From Lutimaribacter_A marinistellae (GTDB lineage Bacteria; Pseudomonadota; Alphaproteobacteria; Rhodobacterales; Rhodobacteraceae), in the NCBI RefSeq assembly GCF_042648365.1, contig NZ_JBHRXI010000048.1, positions 1 to 64,000 of the forward strand: 64,000 nt of DNA. The letters run 5' to 3'. Below are positions 48,839 through 57,106 of the stretch, one piece after another. The stretch's first letter is position 1, and each line of letters starts with the position of its first letter. Below the pieces are notes generated by a model, which saw nothing but the letters and a program-made list of their open reading frames with translations, was not told the DNA's origin and did no database searches. Position numbers and translations under genes: made by a program.

Positions 48839-49459
48839 TCAGCCGGGCAGATCGCCCTTCATCAGCGCCGGCAACGCGTCTGACAGGCGCTCGACCGGCC
48901 AATCCCACCACGCGGCCTCCAGCAGCGCTGCGATCCGGTCGGGGTCGAACCGGAACCGGGCCACATGTCCCGGATTGCCGGTGACGATGGCATAAGGCGG
49001 AACCTCGCCCCTGACCACGGCGCCTGCGCCGATGATGGCGCCTGTGCCGATCCGTGCACCGGGCAAGACCATCGCGCCATATCCGAACCAGACGTCATGG
49101 CCCACGACCGTGTCACGCGTGTCGGGCTGGTACCCGTCCATCCGCTCGGGGTCGAACACCGGAAAGGGGAAACAGCTGACCCCGTCCATCGCGTGATTGG
49201 CCGACGAGGTGATGAACCGCACGCCATGCGCGATCTGGCAGAACTTGCCGAGCACCAGCCGCTCCTTGGAAAACGGAAATAGATAGGGTGCCAAACGGTT
49301 CGCCCAGTCCTGCGGCGGATCGAAATCCGAGGCATAGCTGTAATCGCCCGCCAAGAAACGCGGATGGTCGATGACCCGGTTCAGAAACGCGGTCCCTTTG
49401 TGCGTGCTGCCATCGGGAAGCGTGACGGGATACGCGCGGGACGGATCGGGCAACGGCAT
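48839..49459 (-). CDS. CatB-type xenobiotic acetyltransferase (hexapeptide fold)
   Basis: A 206-residue left-handed beta-helix protein. The hexapeptide repeats are clear (VVGHDVWFGYGAMVLPGARIGTGAIIGAGAVVRGEVPPYAIVTGNPGHVARFRF, in parts, residues 117-168), and the loop with SSANHAMDGVSCFPFPVF carries the CatB catalytic His. Relatives acetylate chloramphenicol or streptogramins, but such genes are common on chromosomes without giving resistance. Its start overlaps the flavin-reductase-like gene stop (TGATG). Confidence 0.88.
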   Translation of the reverse strand: MPLPDPSRAYPVTLPDGSTHKGTAFLNRVIDHPRFLAGDYSYASDFDPPQDWANRLAPYLFPFSKERLVLGKFCQIAHGVRFITSSANHAMDGVSCFPFPVFDPERMDGYQPDTRDTVVGHDVWFGYGAMVLPGARIGTGAIIGAGAVVRGEVPPYAIVTGNPGHVARFRFDPDRIAALLEAAWWDWPVERLSDALPALMKGDLPG

Positions 49460-50064
49460 CAGTCGTCGGGCCGCGCCAGCGAGAAGAGGTCGGTCACCCG
49501 GCTGTAATCGCGATAGCCGAGCCGCGCGAGCGGCTGGAACGTGGTGACGTCGAAAATCCCGTCTCTCAGGCAATCATCGCGCAGGTGAATGCCGATCACC
49601 TCGCCAAATGCCGCGCGGTTCGCTTCGCCGGGCAGATCGACGATCTTCGTCAGCTTGCATTCCAATGCAGCGGGGACGCCCGCGATCCGGGGGCAGGGGA
49701 TGGTTTCGCACTCCACGGCGGTCAGGCCCGCATGTTCGAACTCGTCCACCCCCTTGGGCAGCGTCTCGCAGGATGCATTCATGGCGTCGCGCATCGCGTA
49801 TTCCACGATGTTGACGCAGAACACGCCGCTGGCCTCGACATTGGCCATGCTGTCCTTGGTGTTGTCCTGGTCCGGCTTGGCCCCGGTCGAGGCGAACATG
49901 ACCTGCGGCGGGACATACGCGACCCCGTTGAAAAAGGAATATGGCGCAAGGTTGTTCACGCCATCCGCCCCGCGGGTCGAGATCCAGCCGATGGGCCGCG
50001 GCGTGATCAGCGCGTTGAACGGGTTATGCGGCAATCCGTGGCCGTCCTCGGGGCGGTAGAACAT
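49459..50064 (-). CDS. Flavin reductase-like (FMN-binding split barrel) protein
   Basis: A 201-residue protein of the DIM6/NtaB flavin reductase family: FYRPEDGHGLPHNPFNALITPRPIGWIST (in parts) at the start, NLAPYSFFNGVAYVPPQVMF, then FCVNIVEYAMRDAMNASCETLPKGVDEFE (in parts). It should bind FMN and may supply reduced flavin or act as an oxidoreductase. ATG at 50064 has a GGAGAGAG site; a GTG nine codons earlier is possible. Confidence 0.88.
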   Translation of the reverse strand: MFYRPEDGHGLPHNPFNALITPRPIGWISTRGADGVNNLAPYSFFNGVAYVPPQVMFASTGAKPDQDNTKDSMANVEASGVFCVNIVEYAMRDAMNASCETLPKGVDEFEHAGLTAVECETIPCPRIAGVPAALECKLTKIVDLPGEANRAAFGEVIGIHLRDDCLRDGIFDVTTFQPLARLGYRDYSRVTDLFSLARPDD

Positions 50065-50158
50065 CACTCTCTCCGGTTGGTCGTTTTGCACGTTTGCCCA
50101 TGGCGTAGCGAAGTGCTAGGGCGAATTCCACCGTTTAATCAACGAGGCAGGCGCGCAG

Positions 50159-50650
50159 GTGTTCGAGATCAGGCCCGAAGAGGCCGCCGATTGGTGGGAA
50201 GTGGAGGCGCTTTACGACCTGTGTTTCGCGCCGGGGCGCGAGGCGCTCAGCTCCTATCGCCTGCGCGACCACATCCCGCCCGTAAGGGGGTTGAGCCAGA
50301 TCGTGCGCGAGGACGGGATCGTCGCGGGCGCGATCCGGTTCTGGCCGGTCCATGTCGGCACCGCCGATGCCCTGTTGCTGGGGCCGATTGCCGTTCACCC
50401 GACCCACCAGGGCGAGGGGCTGGGCGGCTACCTAATCCGCGCGGGGCTGGAAGCTGGCCGCGAAAAGGGGTGGAACAGGGTGATGCTGGTTGGGGATGCG
50501 CCTTATTACCAGCGGTTCGGTTTTACCCGGCTGGAGGGGGTCGAGATGCCGCCACCCACCAACCCCGACCGGATCCTCGGGCTCGACCTTGTTCCCGGCG
50601 CGTGGCAGGGCATCACCGGGCCAGTGACCCGCTGGAATCGCGTGGGATGA
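50159..50650 (+). CDS. GNAT-family N-acetyltransferase
   Basis: A 163-residue GNAT protein. The acetyl-CoA site is LLLGPIAVHPTHQGEGLGGYLIRAGLEAG (in parts, residues 72-100), and the later YYQRFGFTRLEG matches YhbS-like members. It starts with GTG at 50159. The acceptor is unknown. Confidence 0.9.
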   Translation: MFEIRPEEAADWWEVEALYDLCFAPGREALSSYRLRDHIPPVRGLSQIVREDGIVAGAIRFWPVHVGTADALLLGPIAVHPTHQGEGLGGYLIRAGLEAGREKGWNRVMLVGDAPYYQRFGFTRLEGVEMPPPTNPDRILGLDLVPGAWQGITGPVTRWNRVG

Positions 50651-50713
50651 GCACGCCCCATTGAAACGGGCCCCCTGCATGCCGATCTTTTCCTTGGACA
50701 AAGGAGCGTCGCC

Positions 50714-51490
50714 ATGCAGGACATTCAGCTGATCCACGATCTTGATCCCGAGGTCGAGCTTGACCGCCTTGCCGCGCATTACCACCGCGCGAATGGCGAG
50801 GGCATCAAGCTGTTGAACCGGATCGGCGGGCAGGCTGAAGGCTTGCTGGAAAGGCTGCCCGATCCGGTTCGCGCAGGGCTGGAAATGGGAACCGAACAGG
50901 CGCTGCACGTGGCTGTCCGCGCGGCGCAAGGATCACGCCGGGCCGTCCCGGATCAAAGGGAATGGGTTAATACCGCGCTGTCCACCGCGATGGGCGCGGC
51001 TGGCGGTTTCGGTGGATTGTCCACCGCCCTGTGGGAACTTCCGGCCACGACCACGCTACTGCTGCGCGCGATCCAGGGCGTTGCGGCCGAGAACGGCTTT
51101 GACCCGTCCGAGCGTAACGTGCAGTTCGACAGCGTGCGCGTGTTCTCCTCCGCCGGCCCGCTCGAGGAGGATGATGGCGCGGATCTGGGTTTTCTCTCGG
51201 CACGGGTGGCGCTGACCGGAAACTCGATGCAGCGGCTGATCTCCTTCGTGACACCACGACTTGCTCGTGTTCTGGGCCAGAAACTTGCGGCGCAGGCGGT
51301 TCCGGTGATGGGGGCGGTGACGGGTGCGGGAACGAATTTCCTCTATGCCCGCTACTACCAGCAGGTTGCGCATGTGCATTTCGGCTTGCGGCGGCTGTCG
51401 ATGGATGCCGACATCCCGCGCGACAGGCTGGTGCGTGACCTTGCGCAAAGGATGCAAAGACTCGAGGCGGCCAAGTCGAAGGCCACTTGA
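50714..51490 (+). CDS. EcsC family protein
   Basis: A 258-residue EcsC-like protein, helical with Gly/Ala-rich hydrophobic stretches (STAMGAAGGFGGLSTALWELPATTTLLLRAIQ, in parts, about residues 89-120; VPVMGAVTGAGTNFLYARYYQQVAHVHFGL, in parts) typical of the family. Bacillus EcsC is tied to an ABC transporter involved in secretion, but no such genes are here. It probably associates with the membrane. Confidence 0.82.
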   Translation: MQDIQLIHDLDPEVELDRLAAHYHRANGEGIKLLNRIGGQAEGLLERLPDPVRAGLEMGTEQALHVAVRAAQGSRRAVPDQREWVNTALSTAMGAAGGFGGLSTALWELPATTTLLLRAIQGVAAENGFDPSERNVQFDSVRVFSSAGPLEEDDGADLGFLSARVALTGNSMQRLISFVTPRLARVLGQKLAAQAVPVMGAVTGAGTNFLYARYYQQVAHVHFGLRRLSMDADIPRDRLVRDLAQRMQRLEAAKSKAT

Positions 51491-51553
51491 TATTAACGTC
51501 CTGACCGATATGTATTTCCGAATACCGCCTAGTTGCCTTAAAGTTGACTGGAC

Positions 51554-52003
51554 ATGATTCAATACGCGCTCAAATGCAGTGAAGGTCACACGTTCGACAG
51601 CTGGTTTCAGTCTGCCGAGGCGTTCGACAAGCTGTTGCGCGCGGACATGGTGTCTTGTGCGATTTGCGGTGGGACCGACGTGGAAAAAGCCATCATGACC
51701 CCGCGGGTCAGCTCTGCGACCCGGTCGCAGGGAGAGGGCAAAGGGGACCTGCCTGAAAAGGGGAGCCTGTCCCGCACGGAAACCCCTCTTGAGCAGGCGA
51801 TTGCGCGGATGCGCCGCCATGTCGAGAAGAATGCGGATTACGTGGGTGGCGATTTCGCGGCCGAAGCGCGGCGCATGCACCTGGGTGAGGCGCCCGAACG
51901 GTCGATTTATGGCGAGGCGCGCGCCGAAGAGGCCAAGGCGCTGCTGGACGAAGGTGTGCCCGTCGCGCCCTTGCCCTTCATGCCAAATCGCAAGTCGAAC
52001 TGA
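51554..52003 (+). CDS. DUF1178 protein
   Basis: A 149-residue DUF1178 protein. Cys residues in YALKCSEGHTFDSWFQS and VSCAICGGTDVEKAIMTPRV make a zinc-ribbon-like N-terminal part; the rest has RRHVEKNADYVGGDFAAEARRMHLGEAPERSIYGEA (in parts). Function unknown, conserved in alphaproteobacteria. Its stop overlaps the SDR gene start (TGATG). Confidence 0.9.
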   Translation: MIQYALKCSEGHTFDSWFQSAEAFDKLLRADMVSCAICGGTDVEKAIMTPRVSSATRSQGEGKGDLPEKGSLSRTETPLEQAIARMRRHVEKNADYVGGDFAAEARRMHLGEAPERSIYGEARAEEAKALLDEGVPVAPLPFMPNRKSN

Positions 52004-52641
52004 TGCGCGTTCTGATTACCGGCGCGAATCGCGGAATCGGCAAGGCGCTGGCGGATCGCTACCGGCAGGCTGGCCATGACGTGATCGCAACCGCGCGCGA
52101 CAAAAGCGCCGACGCGGTGCTGGACGTGACCGATCCCGATCAGCACCGCCATCTGGCCGATGCGCTTTCCGGCCAGGCAATCGACCTTCTGGTGTGCAAT
52201 GCGGGCGTTTACCTCGACAAGGCGCAGACGATCGAGGGTTACACGCCGCAGGTCTGGGCCGACACCTTTGCCGTGAACGTCACGGGTGTGTTCCTGACGG
52301 TGCAGTCCCTGTTGCCGAATGTACGGGCCGCGGGCGGCAAGATCGCTATCATCTCGTCGCAGATGGGCTCGGATACGCGGGCTCCGGGCGGCAGCTATGT
52401 CTACCGCGCGTCCAAGGCCGCCGCGCTCAACTTCGGCCGGAACCTCGCCAGTGATCTTGCGGGCGAGGGGATCGCTGTGGGTATTTACCATCCGGGATGG
52501 GTACGCACCGACATGGGCGGTCAGACCGCCGAGATCGCAGAGGGCGAGGCCGCCGCAGGGCTGATAGAACGCTTTGCAGCCTTGTCGTTGGATACGACAG
52601 GCTGTTTCGAGACATGGGACGGCCGCCCGCACCCTTTCTAG
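52003..52641 (+). CDS. Short-chain dehydrogenase/reductase
   Basis: A 212-residue SDR with the NAD(P) motif TGANRGIGKALA (6-17), LLVCNAGVY, catalytic Ser in IISSQMG and Tyr/Lys in YRASKAAALNFGRNLA. PGWVRTDMGGQTA follows. The substrate is unknown; similar to csgA-like SDRs. It converges with the next gene, sharing 4 bp. Confidence 0.93.
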   Translation: MRVLITGANRGIGKALADRYRQAGHDVIATARDKSADAVLDVTDPDQHRHLADALSGQAIDLLVCNAGVYLDKAQTIEGYTPQVWADTFAVNVTGVFLTVQSLLPNVRAAGGKIAIISSQMGSDTRAPGGSYVYRASKAAALNFGRNLASDLAGEGIAVGIYHPGWVRTDMGGQTAEIAEGEAAAGLIERFAALSLDTTGCFETWDGRPHPF

Positions 52642-52991
52642 GGCGCGACGGCGGCAGCAGGCACGCGATAGGTTTCGCCGGGATCGATGAAGATCACCAT
52701 CATGTCGCCCTGCACTTCGCTGGTCATCGCTGCGGTCGCGCTGGAAGAGGTGGCCTTGCCATCCGAGAAATAGATGCGGCGTATCTCGCCGCCCGGCAGC
52801 GCCACCGACAGCGTCGCGTCGCCATTGTCCTTGTGCACCAGTTCCGCCGGGCAATCCCGCAACGCCGCTCCGGCTATCGCGGTACAGGGCACTGTGCCCA
52901 AGGCATTCCGCCCATCCGTGCCGGAGACGGTTGCCGTCTGCGCCAGTGCGGGGCCGGCGGTCAGAACCATGAGTAAGGCAATGCGCAACAT
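52638..52991 (-). CDS. Hypothetical exported protein
   Basis: A 117-residue protein with a signal peptide (MLRIALLMVLTAGPALAQ) and a compact beta-rich domain with two cysteines (VPCTAIAGAALRDCPAELV). The mature part has IRRIYFSDGKATSSSATAAM and ends in DPGETYRVPAAAVAP. I do not recognise a family; similar small proteins occur in Rhodobacterales. Confidence 0.75.
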   Translation of the reverse strand: MLRIALLMVLTAGPALAQTATVSGTDGRNALGTVPCTAIAGAALRDCPAELVHKDNGDATLSVALPGGEIRRIYFSDGKATSSSATAAMTSEVQGDMMVIFIDPGETYRVPAAAVAP

Positions 52992-53144
52992 CGAAATGAA
53001 CCCTTCCTGAAAGACCGGGCAGGCGAAATCGCCCGTGTCGGGGCCAGTTAAGCGTCAAGCGGCCCCTTTTGTCCACTTGCGCGATGCAAACCCAACGCAT
53101 AAGACGCCGTGGACCAAAGACCATGGCACGGAGACCCCTGGCCC

Positions 53145-54383
53145 ATGCCCGTACTCGTGATGAAATTCGGCGGCACCTCGGTCGCCAATCTCGACCGCAT
53201 CCGCCGCGCGGCCAAGCGCATCGGCGTCGAAGTGGCCAAGGGCTATGACGTGATCGTCATCGTCTCGGCCATGGCGGGCAAGACCAATGAACTCGTCGGC
53301 TGGGTGAACGAAACCTCGCCCTTCTTCGATGCGCGCGAATATGACGCCGTCGTCTCTTCGGGCGAGAACGTGACCGCCGGCCTGATGGCGCTGACGCTTC
53401 AGGAAATGGGCGTGCCCGCGCGCAGTTGGCAGGGCTGGCAGGTGCCGCTTCTGACGACATCGGCCCATTCCGCCGCCCGGATCGAGGATATTCCGACCAC
53501 CAATATCAGCCAGAAATTCGGCGAGGGCATGCGCGTGGCCGTGGTCGCGGGCTTCCAGGGGCTCAGCCCCGAGGGACGGATCACAACGCTGGGCAGGGGG
53601 GGCTCGGACACGACCGCCGTGGCTTTTGCAGCCGCGTTTCAGGCTGAACGCTGCGACATCTATACGGATGTCGATGGTGTCTACACGACCGACCCGCGCG
53701 TGTGTGAAAAGGCCCGCAAGCTCGAAAATATCTCTTTCGAGGAAATGCTGGAACTTGCCTCGCTCGGGGCCAAGGTGCTCCAGACCCGCTCGGTCGAGCT
53801 GGCCATGCGATACAAGGTGAAGCTGCGCGTGCTGTCGAGCTTCGAGGAACAGTCCGACACGGCAGGTACGCTGGTCGTCGACGAGGAGGAAATCATGGAA
53901 TCGAACGTTGTCTCGGGTGTGGCCTTTTCGCGCGACGAGGCCAAGATGACCGTCGTGTCGGTACTTGACCGCCCCGGCGTGGCCGCCACGATCTTTACCG
54001 GCCTCAGCGATGCGGGCGTCAATGTCGACATGATCGTGCAGAACGTGTCCGAGGAGGGGATCACCGACATGACCTTCTCCTGCCCGACCGATCAGGTAAC
54101 GCGGGCCGAACGGGCGATGCGCGACGCCGCCGAAAAAGGCGAGCTGGAATTCGAGGACGTGCTGATCGATTACGATGTCTGCAAGGTTTCGGTCGTGGGC
54201 ATCGGCATGCGGTCGCAGTCCGGCGTTGCCGCCAGAATGTTCCAGGTGCTCTCGCAAGAGGGTATCAACATCAAGGTCATCACAACCTCCGAGATAAAAA
54301 TTTCCGTTCTCATCGACCGGAAATACATGGAACTTGCGGTTCAGGCGCTGCATGATGCCTTTGAACTGGACAAGGCGTCCTGA
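53145..54383 (+). CDS. lysC: Aspartate kinase
   Basis: A 412-residue aspartokinase, the first step of Lys/Met/Thr synthesis. The kinase domain starts VLVMKFGGTSVANLDRI and has GRGGSDTTAVAFAAA and DIYTDVDGVYTTDPRV; two C-terminal ACT domains (VSVLDRPGVAATIFTGLSDAGVN; SVVGIGMRSQSGVAARMFQVLS, in parts) allow feedback by lysine or threonine. ATG at 53145 has a GGAGACC site. ptsP follows by 45 bp. Confidence 0.97.
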   Translation: MPVLVMKFGGTSVANLDRIRRAAKRIGVEVAKGYDVIVIVSAMAGKTNELVGWVNETSPFFDAREYDAVVSSGENVTAGLMALTLQEMGVPARSWQGWQVPLLTTSAHSAARIEDIPTTNISQKFGEGMRVAVVAGFQGLSPEGRITTLGRGGSDTTAVAFAAAFQAERCDIYTDVDGVYTTDPRVCEKARKLENISFEEMLELASLGAKVLQTRSVELAMRYKVKLRVLSSFEEQSDTAGTLVVDEEEIMESNVVSGVAFSRDEAKMTVVSVLDRPGVAATIFTGLSDAGVNVDMIVQNVSEEGITDMTFSCPTDQVTRAERAMRDAAEKGELEFEDVLIDYDVCKVSVVGIGMRSQSGVAARMFQVLSQEGINIKVITTSEIKISVLIDRKYMELAVQALHDAFELDKAS

Positions 54384-54428
54384 TCGGAACACCCGCAAGG
54401 CGCCTGATACCACACGCAGGCAGGATAA

Positions 54429-56672
54429 ATGGCCGACGGCACCGAAACGGAATCACGAAAGCTGCTGATGCGGCTGCGCGAGGTGATGGCCGGAGAAGAA
54501 GCCGGCCAGACCCGTCTTGACCGCATCACGCATCTGATCGCCGACAGCATGGGGACCGAGGTCTGCTCGGTCTACCTGTTCCGCGACGCCGATACGCTGG
54601 AGCTGTGCGCGACCGAGGGGCTGAATCCCGAAGCGGTCCACCAGACCCGTATGCGCATGGGCGAAGGGCTTGTCGGCCGCGTGGCGAAATACGGCAACGT
54701 CATCAACGCCCCCGATGCGCCCAAGGCCAAGGGGTTTCGTTACATGCCCGAAACGGGGGAGGAGATTTACTCCTCTTTCCTCGGCATTCCGATCCAGCGC
54801 CTTGGCGAGAATCTTGGCGTGCTGGTCGTACAGTCGCGCGTTGCGCGGGAATACTCGCCCGACGAGGTATACGCACTCGAAGTCGTGGCAATGGTGCTTG
54901 CTGAAATGGCGGAACTGGGTGCTTTCGTGGGCGAGGGGGCCGCGCTGTCTCCGCTGCACCAGCAATCGGTCCTGATCCGCGGCGGGCCGGCACAGGAAGG
55001 CTCGGCCGAAGGTCACGTTTGGCTGCACGAGCCGCGCGTCGTGGTGACGAACCCGATCGCGGACGATCCCCATGCCGAGCTTCAGCGCCTGCAGGAAGCG
55101 GTCGAAGAATTGCGTGTGGGCGTGGACCGGATGCTGGAAATGTCGCGCAGTGGCGACAATGAACAGCTTCAGGTGCTGGAAGCGTACCGGATGTTCGCCA
55201 ATTCCAAGGGCTGGATGCGCCGGATGGAGGAAGACATTTCCCGCGGTCTAAGCGCCGAGGCTGCCGTGGAAAAAGAACAATCCATCGCGCGCGCGCGCAT
55301 GAGCCAGGTCACCGATCAATATCTGCGCGAAAGGCTCGCGGACCTTGACGACCTTTCGAACCGGCTTCTGCGCATCCTTACCGGCCAGGGCAACGGTACC
55401 GGCGCCGAACTTCCGGCCGATCCCATCCTTGTTGCGCGCAATATCGGTCCCGGCGACCTCCTCGAATATGGCCGGTCTCTCAAGGGTATCGTGCTCGAAG
55501 AGGGGTCGGTCGGCAGTCACGCGGCCATCGTGGCGCGGGCGCTGGCCATTCCGCTGGTGGTGCATGCCCCGCGCATCACGACCGAGGCGCTGAACGGCGA
55601 TCATATCCTTGTAGATGGGGATCAGGGCATCGTGCACCTGCGCCCCGAGGAAACCGTCGTCTCCGCCTTCCGCGACAAGATCGCGATGCAGGCCAAGGCG
55701 CAGGAGCGTTATGCCTCGATACGTGAGAAACCCGCTGTAACTGTCGATGGTCATACGATTTCACTGGTCATGAATGCCGGGCTGATGGCCGATCTGCCTT
55801 CGCTCGAACATTCCGGGGCCGAAGGCGTGGGACTGTTCAGGACCGAGTTGCAGTTCCTGATCCGCAGCCAGATGCCGAAACGATCCGAGCTGGTCGCGCA
55901 ATACACGCGTGTCATGGATGCGGCCAAGGGCAAGCCCGTCGTGTTTCGCACGCTCGATATCGGGTCGGACAAGGTTCTGCCCTACATGAAGCATCTCGCT
56001 GAACCGAACCCGGCACTTGGCTGGCGGGCGATCCGCGTCGGGCTCGACAAGCCGGGCGTTCTCCGGATGCAGTTGCAGGCACTGATCCGGGCCTCGAACG
56101 GGCGGCCGCTGACGATCATGTTTCCCTTCGTTGCCCAGTTCGAAGAGTACAGGGCGGCCCGCGCCGAGGTCGACAAGGCCATCGCCCGCGAAACGCGCCT
56201 GGGCCATCCGCTGCCCGAAACGCTCAAGGTGGGCGCGATGCTCGAAACGCCATCGCTTGCATTCGCGCCGCAGAAGTTCTTTGAAGAGGTGGATTTCATC
56301 TCGATCGGCGGCAATGATCTCAAACAGTTCTTCTTTGCAGCTGACAGGGAAAATGAACTGGTCCGCCGCCGCTATGATACTCTGAACGTCAGTTTCCTGA
56401 GCTTCATCGAGCGCATCGTCGAACGCTGCGCGATATCGGACACCCCGCTGAGTTTCTGCGGCGAGGATGCCGGCCGCCCGGTCGAGGCGATGTGCCTCGC
56501 CGCAATGGGCATGCGGACACTGTCGATGCGCCCTGCATCCATCGGGCCGGTCAAGAGCCTGCTACTGCGCGCGGATCTGGGCGAATTGCGCAAGATCATC
56601 CTGAACGCGCGACACCGGGGTGCCCAAAGTGTGCGCCCAAGCGTGATGGAATGGCTGCGTCAGCAGGCGTGA
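54429..56672 (+). CDS. ptsP: Nitrogen-PTS enzyme I (PtsP) with GAF domain
   Basis: A 747-residue EI-Ntr. Residues 1-165 form a GAF domain (VCSVYLFRDADTLELCATEGL), then an EI N-terminal helical domain, the phospho-histidine at His364 (EEGSVGSHAAIVARALAIPLV, in parts) and the PEP-binding TIM barrel (GVGLFRTELQFLIR, FRTLDIGSDKVLPY, ISIGGNDLKQFF, LSFCGEDAGRP with the active-site Cys). It starts the PTS-Ntr phosphorelay, which responds to nitrogen via the GAF domain. NPr and EIIA-Ntr are not in view. Confidence 0.96.
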   Translation: MADGTETESRKLLMRLREVMAGEEAGQTRLDRITHLIADSMGTEVCSVYLFRDADTLELCATEGLNPEAVHQTRMRMGEGLVGRVAKYGNVINAPDAPKAKGFRYMPETGEEIYSSFLGIPIQRLGENLGVLVVQSRVAREYSPDEVYALEVVAMVLAEMAELGAFVGEGAALSPLHQQSVLIRGGPAQEGSAEGHVWLHEPRVVVTNPIADDPHAELQRLQEAVEELRVGVDRMLEMSRSGDNEQLQVLEAYRMFANSKGWMRRMEEDISRGLSAEAAVEKEQSIARARMSQVTDQYLRERLADLDDLSNRLLRILTGQGNGTGAELPADPILVARNIGPGDLLEYGRSLKGIVLEEGSVGSHAAIVARALAIPLVVHAPRITTEALNGDHILVDGDQGIVHLRPEETVVSAFRDKIAMQAKAQERYASIREKPAVTVDGHTISLVMNAGLMADLPSLEHSGAEGVGLFRTELQFLIRSQMPKRSELVAQYTRVMDAAKGKPVVFRTLDIGSDKVLPYMKHLAEPNPALGWRAIRVGLDKPGVLRMQLQALIRASNGRPLTIMFPFVAQFEEYRAARAEVDKAIARETRLGHPLPETLKVGAMLETPSLAFAPQKFFEEVDFISIGGNDLKQFFFAADRENELVRRRYDTLNVSFLSFIERIVERCAISDTPLSFCGEDAGRPVEAMCLAAMGMRTLSMRPASIGPVKSLLLRADLGELRKIILNARHRGAQSVRPSVMEWLRQQA

Positions 56673-57106
56673 TCGCGCCTTGACCCGGCATGCCGTTTTC
56701 CGACCGGATTCAACGCGTTCCGGCGCTGTCTTGAACAGTGCTCGAAGTCTTCCCAGAGATATCCCCAGCCTTACCCACAGGGTGTTCGAGGTAGTTGGCC
56801 GAACTCCTTGAGCATAACTACTTTCATTTTTGGAACATTTATTTTCCGTGGCGGGGGATAAGTTACACAATAATTGCGAAAACCACGCATTGCGCCTCAG
56901 ATATCCCGTAGCTGGAGGACATGCCCGAAAATTCACCGTTCGACCGGATCCCGGCACGGAATGCGGCCCGACAGACCGCACTGACGTTGACGGAGCGGAC
57001 ACCAGCGGTCCACCATCGGGTTGAAATCCCGGCACGGATCAGACACAGAACGCCAAAACGGCGTTACCGCTAACGCCGCGTTTCCGATCAAACAGGGGGG
57101 ATTGCC
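56673..57106. other. Intergenic region upstream of zwf
   Basis: A 434-bp gap with no supported gene. AT-rich sequence between about 56810 and 56880 may hold a promoter (TTTTTGGAACATTTATTTTCC area), but no clean -35/-10 pair could be set. The LacI-type inverted repeat at 57060-57077 is the only clear element. Short frames here have no family features. Confidence 0.5.
57060..57077. promoter_or_regulatory. LacI-type operator just upstream of zwf
   Basis: GGCGTTA, CCGC, TAACGCC: a perfect 7-bp inverted repeat, ending 29 bp before the zwf ATG. The core GTTACCGCTAAC is one base away from GTTAGCGCTAAC, the common LacI-family operator. No LacI gene is within the window. Binding here would block the zwf-edd-eda transcript. 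Confidence 0.65.

Noticed and set aside
48839..49459. Antibiotic resistance gene (chloramphenicol acetyltransferase)
   Set aside because: The CatB-like fold is common in chromosomal enzymes of unknown substrate, and there is no mobile or resistance context.
56755..56790. DnaA-box-like sequence (TTACCCACA) after ptsP
   Set aside because: A single imperfect match without AT-rich unwinding repeats or dnaA/dnaN/hemE context; not an origin.
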